64,000 bases of DNA from Palsa-506 sp963709075 (GCA_963709075.1 CAVPUY010000008.1:1-64000); one strand, 5' to 3'. Counted from the stretch's first letter, positions 25,582 to 34,186 are shown. Numbers and translations: made by a program. Notes: generated by a model not told the origin, from the letters alone.

Positions 25582-26788
25582 CGCAGCCGAACGGCGGTCC
25601 CGGTGCGCCAGCGCCCTGAGCCGCGCAGGCGGCCGCCCGTGCCTGCGCCGCCCTGGCGTCGGCCTTCCTCGCGGCCCGGGCAAGGGGCGGCGTCATCCAT
25701 TCCAGCATCGGCGGGACAAGGGCGCGCCAGGTGAACATGCTGTGCCCGCCGCCGGGCACCAGCCGCAGCGTCGCGTCGGGCTGGCGGATCCGCAGCAGCT
25801 GGGCGAAGATGCGGGCATTCCTGACGTCAAGCGGCGACCCGGTCCCGGCGCCGAGCCAGAACTGCGGTACCTGCGTCCCGGCCGGCAACGAGCTGACCAG
25901 GTCGTCAGGGGTATTCAGGCGGCGGCGCCCGGCATTTCCGGCAAACGGGCTCACCGGCCGCGGCGGGCTGCCGAGCCGGTTGGCCATCGGCTTGAAATAC
26001 CCGCTCAGCACCCCGGCCTTGCCGTACGACCGCCGGTACTGCAGGGCGAGGTCCGCCGCGCAGAACCCGCCTTCGGAATAGCCGGCGATGCCCCAGGCAC
26101 CGCCCGGCGGCTGCACCCGGATGATCCGCGCGATGGCCGCGGGCAGGTCCCTGGCCAGGTAGGTGGCGTCCTGCGGCCCGTGCGCCTGGTTCAGGCACTG
26201 CAGCGAGATCCCGAGCCCGCCGTTCGCGTCCGGCATGACGAGCACGACGGGCCTGGCCAGCCCGGCGCTGATCAGGTTCCGGAGCGTGGTCGTGATCCCG
26301 ACGACGCTGATCCAGTCCTGCGGTACGCCGGGGAACCCGTGCAGCAGCTCGATCGCCGGGAAGTCGTAATGCAGGTAGCCGGCCTGGAAATACTGTGGCG
26401 GCAGGTAGACGAACACCGTCCTGGTGAGATGGCTGGCCGGCCCAGGCACGGTCAGCCGCAGCGTCAGGCCCTGGTGCGCCGCGAGCGGCGTGTCGATGCT
26501 GCTGCCGAGCACGTTGCTGAACGTTGCGCTGGAGGCCGCCGCGCCGTCCGGCAGCTCCACTGCCTGGCCGCCGGAGTTCGTCAGGTCCGCGAAGGCAGCA
26601 GACCAGGTCTGGTAGTAGTCGTAGTACTTGTTGACCGCCGCCACGCCGAACAGCATGGCCGGGACGAACGCCAGGAGCGCGGCGAGTAACCGCACGGCCA
26701 CCTTCTTGGCGACGGCCAGCCACCACGCCAGGCCAGCGAAGGCCGCCACCATCAGTATGAAGAACGCCGTGCTCTGCGGCCCTGGCAC
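25472..26788 (-). CDS. Membrane-anchored esterase (alpha/beta hydrolase, PF00756)
   Basis: 438 residues. Two N-terminal membrane helices (FFILMVAAFAGLAWWLA and LLAALLAFVPAMLFGVAAV) place the rest outside the membrane. The esterase domain shows TRTVFVYLPPQYFQ, the oxyanion-type HGFPGVP, the nucleophile elbow GYSEGG with catalytic Ser, and the catalytic His in GGGHSMFTW. This is the antigen-85/esterase D superfamily plan. The final 60 residues are Ala/Arg/Pro-rich, unconserved, and overlap the hypothetical gene at 25288 on the other strand. Substrate unknown. Confidence 0.82.
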   Translation of the reverse strand: MPGPQSTAFFILMVAAFAGLAWWLAVAKKVAVRLLAALLAFVPAMLFGVAAVNKYYDYYQTWSAAFADLTNSGGQAVELPDGAAASSATFSNVLGSSIDTPLAAHQGLTLRLTVPGPASHLTRTVFVYLPPQYFQAGYLHYDFPAIELLHGFPGVPQDWISVVGITTTLRNLISAGLARPVVLVMPDANGGLGISLQCLNQAHGPQDATYLARDLPAAIARIIRVQPPGGAWGIAGYSEGGFCAADLALQYRRSYGKAGVLSGYFKPMANRLGSPPRPVSPFAGNAGRRRLNTPDDLVSSLPAGTQVPQFWLGAGTGSPLDVRNARIFAQLLRIRQPDATLRLVPGGGHSMFTWRALVPPMLEWMTPPLARAARKADARAAQARAAACAAQGAGAPGPPFGCVNPVLVPARAARVAGAGPRGAPGAGHPRGKAPPASG

Positions 26789-26830
26789 TGGACTCCCCGG
26801 GGAAACCGGCTGACGGGCTGGTCGTATCGG

Positions 26831-26917
26831 CGGTGGAGGTGGGATTTGAACCCACGGAGGGGTTGCCCCCTCACACGCTTTCGAGGCGTGCGCCCTCGGC
26901 CACTAGGCGACTCCACC
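26831..26917 (-). tRNA. tRNA-Ser (anticodon CGA)
   Basis: Complete cloverleaf on the minus strand: acceptor GGTGGAG/CTCCACC, anticodon loop CTCGAAA giving CGA (reads UCG), long class II variable arm (GAGGGGGCAACCCCTC) and T loop TTCAAAT. Discriminator base G. No CCA is encoded. Confidence 0.97.
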
Positions 26918-26978
26918 GCCGCTGAGCCTACCTGACCCGGCCGGGGCCGCGCTCCGGGCCGGCGGGCCTGGTACCAAG

Positions 26979-27467
26979 TCAGCCGGGCCGGCCCTCGGCA
27001 GAGTTCCTGAGCTGCCCGAAGAAGTCACGCAGCAGCGCGCCGCAGTCACCGGCGAGCACGCCGCCGATCACCTCGAGGTCACTGCCGAGCCTGCGGTCGT
27101 GCAGCACGTCCGACCGGGAGCCGGCCGCTCCGGCGCGCGGGTCGGCTGCGCCGTAGACCAGCCGGGTGAGCCGGGCCGCGAGCACCGCTCCCGCGCACAT
27201 CGTGCAAGGCTCGAGCGTGACGACCAGCGTGCAGCCGGCCAGCCGCCAGCTGCCGACCGCCCGGGCCGCGGCGCGGATCGCCACTATCTCGGCATGCGCG
27301 GTCGGATCGCGGTCGGCCTCCCGGCGATTGCCCGCGCCGGCGATGACCGTGCCTGCCGCGTCCAGGATCACCGCGCCTACCGGCACGTCGGCACCGCCGG
27401 CCGCCGCCGCGTGCCCGATCGCGACGCGCATCGCCGGCTCGAAGGACGCCAGGTAGCCGGTGGTCAT
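26979..27467 (-). CDS. tadA: tRNA adenosine(34) deaminase TadA
   Basis: 162 residues. Zinc-dependent deaminase motifs: HAE with the proton-shuttling Glu (DPTAHAEIVAIRAA) and PCTMCAGAVLAARL with the two Cys ligands. It converts A34 to inosine in tRNA-Arg(ACG). Normal length for the family. It directly follows its actinobacterial partner gene (21-base gap), and tRNA-Ser(CGA) lies just downstream. Confidence 0.95.
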   Translation of the reverse strand: MTTGYLASFEPAMRVAIGHAAAAGGADVPVGAVILDAAGTVIAGAGNRREADRDPTAHAEIVAIRAAARAVGSWRLAGCTLVVTLEPCTMCAGAVLAARLTRLVYGAADPRAGAAGSRSDVLHDRRLGSDLEVIGGVLAGDCGALLRDFFGQLRNSAEGRPG

Positions 27468-27487
27468 TGTCAGCCCGGCCCGGCCAG

Positions 27488-27985
27488 TCAGCCAACCGGG
27501 CCGATGGCGACGTCAAGCGCGCGCTCCAGGGCCGGGCCGAACCCGAGCCGCCTGGCGATACTGGCCAGCACCTCGTCAGGGAAAAGGTCGAGGTTCCCGG
27601 CCAGCGCGCCAAGCTCCATCTCGTCCAGGCCCAGGTCAGCGAAGATGGACAGGTCGCCGACCGGGAGCACCTGGTCAAGGTCCTCATCGCGGGGGACGGG
27701 AATCTCCAGGTAGTCGAGTACCTGGCGGGCGAGCGGCCAGTCGACTGAGGCGGTGAGGTCGGAGAGAAAGATCGACACCTGCCTGCCGAGCACCCGGAGC
27801 GCCACGAAGAAATCGTCGCCGACGGCCGCGAGCCCGATCGTCCCGCCGATGCTTGGCTGCTGCCGCAGGGCGTGGATAAGGCTGTCCAGGTGCGAGGCGA
27901 ACGCGGCAGGCAGCACCTCGGCTTCCCATACGTCATCTTCGCGGTAGACGACGACGGAAAAGTCGCTACTGCTCAGCTCGCTCAT
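27488..27985 (-). CDS. TadA-associated conserved protein
   Basis: 165 residues, starting MSELSSSDFSVVVYREDD. This protein, found beside tadA across actinobacteria (tRNA adenosine deaminase-associated protein family), has a mixed alpha/beta N-terminal domain (VWEAEVLPAAFASHLDSL) and an acidic C-terminal helical part with repeated Asp/Leu segments (IPVPRDEDLDQVLPVGD, LGLDEMELGALAGNLDLFPDE). The ATG at 27985 is chosen; sequence further upstream in frame is not protein-like. Function unknown beyond the link to TadA. Confidence 0.88.
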   Translation of the reverse strand: MSELSSSDFSVVVYREDDVWEAEVLPAAFASHLDSLIHALRQQPSIGGTIGLAAVGDDFFVALRVLGRQVSIFLSDLTASVDWPLARQVLDYLEIPVPRDEDLDQVLPVGDLSIFADLGLDEMELGALAGNLDLFPDEVLASIARRLGFGPALERALDVAIGPVG

Positions 27986-28349
27986 CGTCCACCTCAACGG
28001 CGCGGCGTCCAGGAAAAGAATGGTGTCAGATTCAAGCGGCGCCCGTGGGCCCTTCGGTGGCGCGCCGGTGTGGCAGTGACCGATGCGGGCAAAGCTGCTA
28101 CAGGTGGGCATGTTATAGGCACTCATCGTAGCCGTTCGGCGCCAATCTGTCCTCCCGAGCGCGCATCTGCACCATTTTTCCCGTCCGTTGTCGGCGTGGT
28201 ACGGCTGCACCGGGTCGCCGGTCGGCTACCTTAGTGTTTCCGGCCGGCGGACATTGGCCAGGAAATTACCCTGGGTTAAGCTACGTCCAACGGCCGTGTC
28301 TGGCGCTCCGAGCCCGTGCCAGTCGCTCTCTACCTGGCGGGAGGTGAGT
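27986..28349. other. Divergent gap upstream of tadA operon
   Basis: No gene is supported. It must contain promoters for the leftward tadA operon and the rightward small membrane protein, but I see no clear -35/-10 pair. Confidence 0.4.
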
Positions 28350-28505
28350 ATGAATTTGAAGAAGATTATCCAGTGGGCGATCGTCATCTTCATCGTCTAC
28401 TACCTGGCGACCCAGCCAGTCGCTGCCGCCAACGTGCTGCACTCCGGCTTCGACGTGCTGAAATCCGCCGCTAGCTCACTGGCTACGTTCGTCAACTCGC
28501 TCTGA
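28350..28505 (+). CDS. Small single-helix membrane protein
   Basis: 51 residues: MNLKKIIQWAIVIFIVYYLA, a positively charged start followed by one membrane helix, then an amphipathic segment (LHSGFDVLKSAASSLATFV). A strong ribosome site (GGGAGGTGAG) precedes the ATG. Ten to fifteen bases separate it from the PH-domain gene, so the two are probably cotranscribed. No family function known to me. Confidence 0.75.
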   Translation: MNLKKIIQWAIVIFIVYYLATQPVAAANVLHSGFDVLKSAASSLATFVNSL

Positions 28506-28520
28506 TGCCATGACGACGCC

Positions 28521-29228
28521 ATGACGACGGCACGCGGCCGGTCGCGGCCGTCCGGCCCGGCGGCGGTCGATCGGTACCTGCTGCCGCGCGAGCGCGAGAA
28601 GCCCATCATCACGGTGCGCAAGCACCCGGCCATCCTCATCTTCCCGATCGCCCTGGCGGTGGCCGGGCTCGTGGTGGCGTTCCTGCTTACCGCGACCGTG
28701 CTGCGGACCAATGCGACCGGCCGCGATGCGGTATGGCTGCTCTGGGTCGGGCTCGCGCTGAACCTGATCTGGCAGGCGACGAACTGGGCCGTCGACTACT
28801 TCGTGGTGACCTCGCAGCGGATGATGCTGACCAGCGGCATCCTCACCCGCAAGGTTGGGATGATGCCCCTCGGCAAGGTCACCGACATGAGCTTCCAGCG
28901 GACCTTCGCCGGCCGGCTGTTCGGCTACGGCGAGTTCATCGTGGAATCGGCAGGCCAGGACCAGGCGCTGTCAAGGATCGACTATCTCCCCTATCCCGAG
29001 CACCTCTATCTCGAAGTCTGCGAGATGCTCTGGCCGCAGACCGTCCCGGACTGCAAAATGTGCAACGGCAGCGGCAACGTGGTGATGATCGACGGGACCA
29101 AGCTGCGCGCCTTCACTTGCCCGAACTGCGACGGCACCGGGAAGGCGCCGCCGCCGGCCGCCGTCCGGTACGACGAAGCCGTGCTCGACGACAGCGCCAA
29201 CCCGAACAACGACCCGAACGAGGACTAA
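28521..29228 (+). CDS. bPH2-type PH-domain membrane protein with DnaJ-like zinc motifs
   Basis: 235 residues. Two membrane helices (HPAILIFPIALAVAGLVVAF and WLLWVGLALNLIWQATNWAV), then a bacterial PH domain (YFVVTSQRMMLTSGILTRKVGMMPL ... MSFQRTFAGRLFGYGEFIVES). The C-terminus adds two DnaJ-type CxxCxGxG motifs (CKMCNGSG and CPNCDGTG), which could bind one zinc. PH-domain membrane proteins of this type are common but uncharacterised. It follows the small membrane protein at 28350. A duplicated ATGACGACG around the start (28510 and 28521) offers an out-of-frame alternative. Confidence 0.82.
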   Translation: MTTARGRSRPSGPAAVDRYLLPREREKPIITVRKHPAILIFPIALAVAGLVVAFLLTATVLRTNATGRDAVWLLWVGLALNLIWQATNWAVDYFVVTSQRMMLTSGILTRKVGMMPLGKVTDMSFQRTFAGRLFGYGEFIVESAGQDQALSRIDYLPYPEHLYLEVCEMLWPQTVPDCKMCNGSGNVVMIDGTKLRAFTCPNCDGTGKAPPPAAVRYDEAVLDDSANPNNDPNED

Positions 29229-29306
29229 CCGCGAGTAGCGCGGCCGCTGCGCTTTGCCCGGCCTCCGGGGGCAGGAGTACCCTGATGGCCGGCCGTCAGG
29301 TCACCA

Positions 29307-29398
29307 GGAGGCTTCGCCTAGTCCGGTCTATGGCGCCGCACTGCTAATGCGGTTTGGGTTCGCGCCCATCCGGGGTTCAAATCCCCGAGCCTCCGCCA
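29307..29398 (+). tRNA. tRNA-Ser (anticodon GCT)
   Basis: Complete class II cloverleaf: acceptor GGAGGCT/AGCCTCC, anticodon loop CTGCTAA giving GCT (reads AGC/AGU), long variable arm, T loop TTCAAAT, discriminator G at 29395. CCA is encoded at 29396-29398. Its 3' half from the anticodon onward is repeated exactly at 35383-35436. Confidence 0.97.
29343..29396 (+). repeat. attL-like copy of 54-bp repeat (inside tRNA-Ser GCT)
   Basis: Perfect 54-bp direct repeat shared with 35383-35436. It starts in the anticodon and ends at the first C of CCA. This is the usual extent of a tRNA-targeting integrase core site. Confidence 0.9.
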
Positions 29399-29445
29399 TC
29401 CTGATCAGGGACTTTGCGCCAGGGGCGCGGAGTCCCCGATTCATG

Positions 29446-29616
29446 TCAGTGATCATCGCCGCCTCCAGATGGCTCATTGATGGCCCCTGCGGGCGCAGCG
29501 ACGGCGAGGATGCGGTCAATCGTCGACCGGCCAATGCCGGTGAGCCGGTGCACCCGGTGCTTGCTGAGCCCGGCCGCGACGGCAGCGCGCACACGCGTGT
29601 CCCGGTCGCGAGTCAC
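29446..29616 (-). CDS. Small HTH protein beside att site
   Basis: 56 residues from a GTG start: TRDRDTRVRAAVAAGLSKHR then VHRLTGIGRSTIDRILA. This is a helix-turn-helix of the kind found in short DNA-binding proteins and resolvase/transposase HTH domains; AAGLSKHRVHRLTGIGRSTI is the two-helix unit. The open frame continues upstream without an obvious start, so this may be the C-terminal part of a longer, broken gene. Its place 50 bases from the att core is where actinobacterial integrative elements often carry recombination or control genes. Confidence 0.5.
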   Translation of the reverse strand: MTRDRDTRVRAAVAAGLSKHRVHRLTGIGRSTIDRILAVAAPAGAINEPSGGGDDH

Positions 29617-29820
29617 GATGGCCCAGGCCGCTGTTCCCAGCCGGCCCCCTGCATAACGACCGCGAAAACGCCGGCACCCGCAGCTCCCGAAATGGCGCGA
29701 TCAGCGGGTATGGACGGGCAGGCGGAACCATCGCCGGACGCAGCGACCGCGACCCCCGCCCGCGCGATCGCGAGGGCGAGGGCTTGCCGCGGCCAGGCCG
29801 GCCGCGGCCGGCCGATCCCG

Positions 29821-30081
29821 TCAAAGGGATCGTGACATCCGAGACCGCCGCTTCGCAGAGGCAGCTGCGCCGACGGCGGCGGTGATGGTCAGCATCGTGG
29901 ACCACGTGGCAGCCTGGCTATCGGACGCGAACCACTCCGTCCACGCCAGCGCCCCGGTCAGGACAAGAACGAACGCCACCTCGGACAGGCGCACGCTGAG
30001 CTTGTCCCCGGTCCACCAGCGGCGTATCCAGCCGGTACCGGCACGATCATCCTGAGATCCAGCGCGTTGCGAGTTCTTCAT
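29821..30081 (-). CDS. Small one-to-two-helix membrane protein in island
   Basis: 86 residues, starting MKNSQRAGSQDDRAGTGWIR with AAAGGAG ten bases upstream. A hydrophobic segment (LSEVAFVLVLTGALAWTEWF) and a weaker one (TMLTITAAVGAAASA) precede a basic tail. An in-frame ATG at 30174 with its own GGAAGGG site would add 31 polar residues. Divergent from the AfsR-like regulator, sharing a 250-bp intergenic region with the 11-bp repeat array; coregulation is possible. Confidence 0.5.
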   Translation of the reverse strand: MKNSQRAGSQDDRAGTGWIRRWWTGDKLSVRLSEVAFVLVLTGALAWTEWFASDSQAATWSTMLTITAAVGAAASAKRRSRMSRSL

Positions 30082-30227
30082 GGCAGACTCACTCCTTTCA
30101 GTCACGTCCCGGGATGAACCCGGGCTCACAGGTCCAGCATCGGCCCGCTTGCCGAGGTGCTGCGTCTCGATCATTTGCTTCCCTTCCTCGATCTGCTTGG
30201 TCTCTGCTGGAAGCCTGCGCTGGGGGC

Positions 30228-30257
30228 CTGATGTGAGGCTGATGTGGCGCTGAGGTG
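30228..30257 (+). promoter_or_regulatory. SARP-type direct-repeat operator (3 x 11 bp)
   Basis: CTGATGTG at 30228, CTGATGTG at 30239 and CTGAGGTG at 30250: three 8-bp repeats at exactly 11-bp spacing. SARP/AfsR regulators bind short direct repeats with this helical phasing near the -35 position. The array lies 76-105 bp before the AfsR-like gene start, so autoregulation is likely. No clear -10 box is visible. Confidence 0.65.
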
Positions 30258-30332
30258 GCCGGCCTGGCGGCATGGCGCCTTAGGCAGTGAGCGGAGCGGC
30301 CGGCGTCGGCTGAAGGACGTACGGTTGGGCTT

Positions 30333-33300
30333 GTGGAGGTGCGGTTGTTCGGCGAGCTCGAGGCGGTGCAAGCGGGCGTGCCGGTGCCGGTGCGCGGGGC
30401 CAAACAGCGGGCTCTGCTGGCCCTGCTGGCCCTCCAGCGCGGGAAGCCGGTCAGTTCCGACCGCCTGATCGACCACCTGTGGGGCGACGGGGAAGCGGCG
30501 AAGCCGGCGAACGCGTTGCAGGCTCAGATCGCCCAGCTGCGCCGCAGCCTGGGATCGGCGGCGATCGTCACCTCAGAAGGCGGCTACGCCCTTGGTATCG
30601 GCCCCGACGATGTGGATGTCGTTCGCTTTGAGCAGCTCGTCGCGACCGGACGGCGGCTCGTGGAGGAGGGCGAGGTGGCGTTGGCGTCAACCGCGTTGGG
30701 TGAGGCGCTGGCGCTGCGGCGGGGGGAGCCGCTGGCCGAGTTCGCCTATGCCGGCTTCGCGGATGTCGAACGGGCGCATCTGGACGAGTTGACCCTGGTG
30801 GCGATCGAGGCTCGCGCCGGCGCGGATCTGGTGCTGGGGCTCCATGGAGAGCTCGTCGGGGAACTGGAGGCCTTGTGCCGCGAACATCCGTTGCGCGAGC
30901 GGCTGTGGGAGCTGCTCATCCTTGCCTTGTACCGGGCCGGGCGCCAGGCCGAGGCCCTGCGCGCCTACACCGAAGCTCGCGAGCGGTCAGTCGACGAGCT
31001 GGGGATCGAACCCGGTCGCGCCTTGCGAGAACTGCAGGCCCGAGTCCTGGCCCAGGACCCCGCGCTCACCCTGCCCGATCCGGCAGAACCGCCCACGCTG
31101 CGGGCGGCGACCGGGCCGGCGGCTACCGGCAATCTGCGGGCGCAGCTGAGCAGGCTCATCGGGCGCGAGGGCGAGCTGGAGCAGCTGCTCGAGGCGGTCC
31201 ACGCTCACCGACTCGTGACGCTGGTCGGCCCTGGCGGCGCGGGCAAGACCCGCTTGGCGGTGGAGGCGGCCGCCGTGCTACGCGAAGAGCACCGGGGCGG
31301 CTCCTGGCTGGTTGAGCTGGCCGGCGTCGCCGAACCCGGGGGGGTGGCGCCGGCCGTGGCCGTCGCGCTCGGGGCGAGCGCGTCGGCGGTTCCCGGCCGT
31401 CAGCCTGCGGGGTCGACGATCGAGCTGATCGTGCGCCACCTGGCCGGACGGTCATTGGTCGTCGTGATCGACAACTGCGAACACGTCATCGGTCAGGCGG
31501 CCGCCCTGGCCGACATCCTGGTCGGATCGCTGCCCGCGCTTCGATTGATCACGACCAGCCGCGAGCCGCTTGGCGTTCCCGGTGAAGTTCTGGTGGCGGT
31601 GGGCGGTTTGGCGCCGCCGGCCGCCGTCGAGCTGTTCGTCGATCGCGCCCGAGCGGTACGGCCCGGATTCACCGGAGACGAACGCAGCCGCCAGGTCATC
31701 GAGGACATCTGTCGCCGGCTGGATGGCCTGCCTCTGGCTCTCGAGCTTGCGGCCGCCAGACTGCGGGCATTGACATTGGCCACGGTGGCGGAACGTCTCG
31801 ACGACCGCTTCCGGCTGCTCACCGGGGGCGGCCGGACCGCCCTGCCCCGCCAGCAATCCCTGCGGGCGGTGGTGGACTGGAGCTACGATCTGCTCTTCGA
31901 CGACGAACGCCGCCTGTTCAGCCGGCTGGCGGTGTTTGCCGGCGGCTGTGAGCTGACAGCCGCCGAGGCGGTCTGCGCCGACGACCACGTCCCGGCCGGC
32001 GAGGTCCTGGACGTGGTGAGCCACCTGGTCGACAAATCGCTCGTCACCGCCTCCGACGCCGCTGGCGAAACCCGGTTCACCCAGTCCCAGACACTGTGGC
32101 AGTACGGCCGGGAACGCCTCGACGAAACCGGCGAAGTCAGCGCTATGCGCGCCCGCCACGCGGAGTATTACCGGCAGATGGCGAAGGATGCCCACGAGGG
32201 TCTGCGAGGCGCCACCGCGCCGAGGTGGCGGGACCGTCTCACCCCGGAGGTGGCCAACTTGCGGGCCGCGCTCGACTGGTTCATCGCCATCGGCGATGCC
32301 GACGCTGCGCTGGCGCTCGCGTCGGGGATGGCCTGGCTGTGGTGGATCAACACCGACTTCGCGGAAGGAGCGCGCTGGCTCGCTGATGCCCTCGGCACTG
32401 AGGGACCCCGTCGTGGCGAGCTCGCCGCGACCGCGCACAGCTGGCACGGCTATTGCGTGGGGATGTCGTCCAGCCCAGCGGCGGGTGCGATTGAATGCGA
32501 GCAGGCCGTCGCTGACTTGAGGGCCAGCGACGACCCGGGCGGCCTGGCGAACGGGCTGGTGTTTTGTGCCGCGGTGCTGGTGCGGGCGCACGAGTTCGAA
32601 CGATCACTCGAGCTGTTGGCCGAGGCCCACGATCTGCTGCAAGCGGCCGGCCACGGCTGGCTCCTCGCCGCGCACGACCTGATCCTCGCCTGGAACCTGG
32701 CGTCACTGGGACGACTGGAGGACGCGGAGTCAGCCGCCCGCTCCAGCGTCAAACGCTGCGACGCCGAGGGAGAGGTCCTGTTGGTCGTCTCTCCGTTGAA
32801 CTCCCTCGCGGGCATCGCCGCGGCCCGGGGCGACCTCGGCGCGGCCTCGGCGGCCTACGAAGCGCTCCTGGAGCGATGCCGCGCTACCGGGCAGCGCCTC
32901 TTCGTCCCGTTCAGCCTTCTCGCTCTCGCCAGGCTACGGGCCAGGCAAGGCGACGACACCCTCGCCGACCGCCTGTACGACGAGGCGATCGCATGCGGCT
33001 TCAACCCGTGGCTGTCCGCCGACGCGATGGTCGGTCAGGCAGCGGCCGCCCGTCGCCTCGGAGACCTGACGCGGGCGCGGGCGCTGCTCGACAGGGCAGA
33101 GGATCAGTACCGAGCGGCGGATCTTCCCGCCGGCCAGCCCCTGGTGCTCGCCGGCCTGGCATGGTGGGCGCTCGCCGCCGGCCGCCCAGCCGACGCCACC
33201 GTCTTCGCCGCCGGCGCCGCCCAAGCCGCCTCCCCCAGCGGGGCCCCGGCGACTCAACTGCTCGCCAATACCGCCGTGGCTGCAGTCAAGGCGATCACCG

Positions 33301-33515
33301 ACCCCACCCCTCCCAACATCAACGCGTTCCTCGCCCTCGCCCAGCAGCGCGCCTCCGGTCCGGCCTACCTATCCCTCACCGACGAGCCAGATGTCGCCGC
33401 GCTCGCGGCCCGCCTCGCGCGGCCGCCCTCAGCATCACCTCAGCGCCACCTCAGGTCACCCGAGCAACCTGGCGATCATGAAGCCAACGCCCGGCTGGCC
33501 CCGCAGCCACCATGA
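30333..33515 (+). CDS. AfsR/SARP-family regulator with ATPase and TPR domains
   Basis: 1060 residues. An OmpR-type winged helix occupies about 1-90 (RLFGELEAVQAGVPVPVRGAK, SSDRLIDHLWGD) and the bacterial transcriptional activation (BTAD) domain about 95-240 (RLWELLILALYRAGRQAEAL, ELGIEPGRALRELQ). An NB-ARC/STAND ATPase follows with Walker A LVGPGGAGKTRL and Walker B-like LVVVIDNCEH, then LPLALELAAARLRAL. The C-terminal 450 residues form TPR-like helical repeats. Such proteins activate secondary-metabolite or stress genes by binding direct repeats. Start is GTG at 30333 (VEVRLFGE). Repeat arrays with 11-bp period lie in its promoter and, inverted, in its last codons. Confidence 0.88.
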   Translation: MEVRLFGELEAVQAGVPVPVRGAKQRALLALLALQRGKPVSSDRLIDHLWGDGEAAKPANALQAQIAQLRRSLGSAAIVTSEGGYALGIGPDDVDVVRFEQLVATGRRLVEEGEVALASTALGEALALRRGEPLAEFAYAGFADVERAHLDELTLVAIEARAGADLVLGLHGELVGELEALCREHPLRERLWELLILALYRAGRQAEALRAYTEARERSVDELGIEPGRALRELQARVLAQDPALTLPDPAEPPTLRAATGPAATGNLRAQLSRLIGREGELEQLLEAVHAHRLVTLVGPGGAGKTRLAVEAAAVLREEHRGGSWLVELAGVAEPGGVAPAVAVALGASASAVPGRQPAGSTIELIVRHLAGRSLVVVIDNCEHVIGQAAALADILVGSLPALRLITTSREPLGVPGEVLVAVGGLAPPAAVELFVDRARAVRPGFTGDERSRQVIEDICRRLDGLPLALELAAARLRALTLATVAERLDDRFRLLTGGGRTALPRQQSLRAVVDWSYDLLFDDERRLFSRLAVFAGGCELTAAEAVCADDHVPAGEVLDVVSHLVDKSLVTASDAAGETRFTQSQTLWQYGRERLDETGEVSAMRARHAEYYRQMAKDAHEGLRGATAPRWRDRLTPEVANLRAALDWFIAIGDADAALALASGMAWLWWINTDFAEGARWLADALGTEGPRRGELAATAHSWHGYCVGMSSSPAAGAIECEQAVADLRASDDPGGLANGLVFCAAVLVRAHEFERSLELLAEAHDLLQAAGHGWLLAAHDLILAWNLASLGRLEDAESAARSSVKRCDAEGEVLLVVSPLNSLAGIAAARGDLGAASAAYEALLERCRATGQRLFVPFSLLALARLRARQGDDTLADRLYDEAIACGFNPWLSADAMVGQAAAARRLGDLTRARALLDRAEDQYRAADLPAGQPLVLAGLAWWALAAGRPADATVFAAGAAQAASPSGAPATQLLANTAVAAVKAITDPTPPNINAFLALAQQRASGPAYLSLTDEPDVAALAARLARPPSASPQRHLRSPEQPGDHEANARLAPQPP
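33425..33454 (-). promoter_or_regulatory. Inverted SARP-type repeat array in regulator 3' end
   Basis: CACCTCAG at 33436 and again at 33447, with a weaker copy (GCCCTCAG) at 33425: the reverse complement of CTGAGGTG, again at 11-bp spacing. The reverse complement shares TGGCGCTGAGGTG with the promoter array at 30228-30257. It lies within the last codons of the regulator and about 110 bp before the next gene. Confidence 0.55.
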
Positions 33516-33561
33516 TGGCCTGAGCGATACCGGGCCGGCGGTCGAGGATCACGGCCGTGTG

Positions 33562-33966
33562 GTGACGACAAGCCGGCGGGCGGCGGGGTTCTACCGCCAA
33601 GCGCAGCGAGCCGTCGATGCCCGCCGGGCGACCGCGGCGCTGCGCCTCGCGGTCAACGCCGACCCGGCCTTCGGGCTGGCCATCGCCGATCTCGACGCCA
33701 TCACCGGAACAGTGTGCGAAGCTCCCAGTCGCCAGCAGATGAGCTGGGAACGCCATCACATCGAGGTGGTCCGCACCGCCGCCACCGGCGATGCCAACCG
33801 TGCAGCCGGGCTGCTCCGCGAACACCTCGCCAATGTCGGCTGCGACCCCCTCGCCGTCCGCATCACCGCCCAGCTCCGACAGCCCGGCGACCACGGCGAC
33901 GACTTCGAGGACCTCGCCGGCCGACTCCCCGGCTGCCACGCAACCCCGTGGCCGTCCTCCCCATGA
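33562..33966 (+). CDS. Truncated TPR-type (TTC38-like) protein
   Basis: About 134 residues from a GTG: RRAAGFYRQAQRAVDARRAT, ALRLAVNADPAFGLAIADLD, then SWERHHIEVVRTAATGDANR and AAGLLREHLANVGCDPLAV. The pattern matches the N-terminal TPR block of actinobacterial TTC38-like proteins, which usually exceed 350 residues; compare the full-length TPR protein at 50362-52020. The frame ends in unrelated residues (CHATPWPSSP), at the same place where a fragment on the opposite strand is cut, pointing to a rearrangement junction near 33945-33965. Probably non-functional. Confidence 0.5.
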   Translation: MTTSRRAAGFYRQAQRAVDARRATAALRLAVNADPAFGLAIADLDAITGTVCEAPSRQQMSWERHHIEVVRTAATGDANRAAGLLREHLANVGCDPLAVRITAQLRQPGDHGDDFEDLAGRLPGCHATPWPSSP

Positions 33967-34186
33967 CCGCCCTGGCAGGCCCCTTCCACGTGATCGCATC
34001 CACTGACGGCGCCGAGCCGCTGATGGCCGTGATTACTGGCGAGGCGATCAGGAACGCCAGGACGCCTGCGATCAGCGTGCGCAGGAACGAGAACCGCAGT
34101 CCCAGCAGCCGCCGGGCACCGAACGCGAACACCAGCACGGTCAGCGCAGTGAACACGAAGATCAGTGGTAGCACCAGAACCGTCAT
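33863..34186 (-). pseudogene. N-terminal fragment, possibly AarF/ABC1-kinase-like membrane lead
   Basis: From ATG 34186: MTVLVLPLIFVFTALTVLVF then ARRLLGLRFSFLRTLIAGVL and FLIASPVITAI, two hydrophobic segments like the start of actinobacterial ABC1/AarF kinases. After about 65 residues the frame becomes Arg/Gly-rich, with no kinase motifs, and overlaps the truncated TPR gene. I take it as a cut-off 5' end joined to foreign sequence. Family assignment is tentative. Confidence 0.35.

Noticed and set aside
29516..29905. 130-codon minus-strand frame in the island
   Set aside because: Arg/Pro-rich and in a different frame from the recognisable HTH at 29446-29616.
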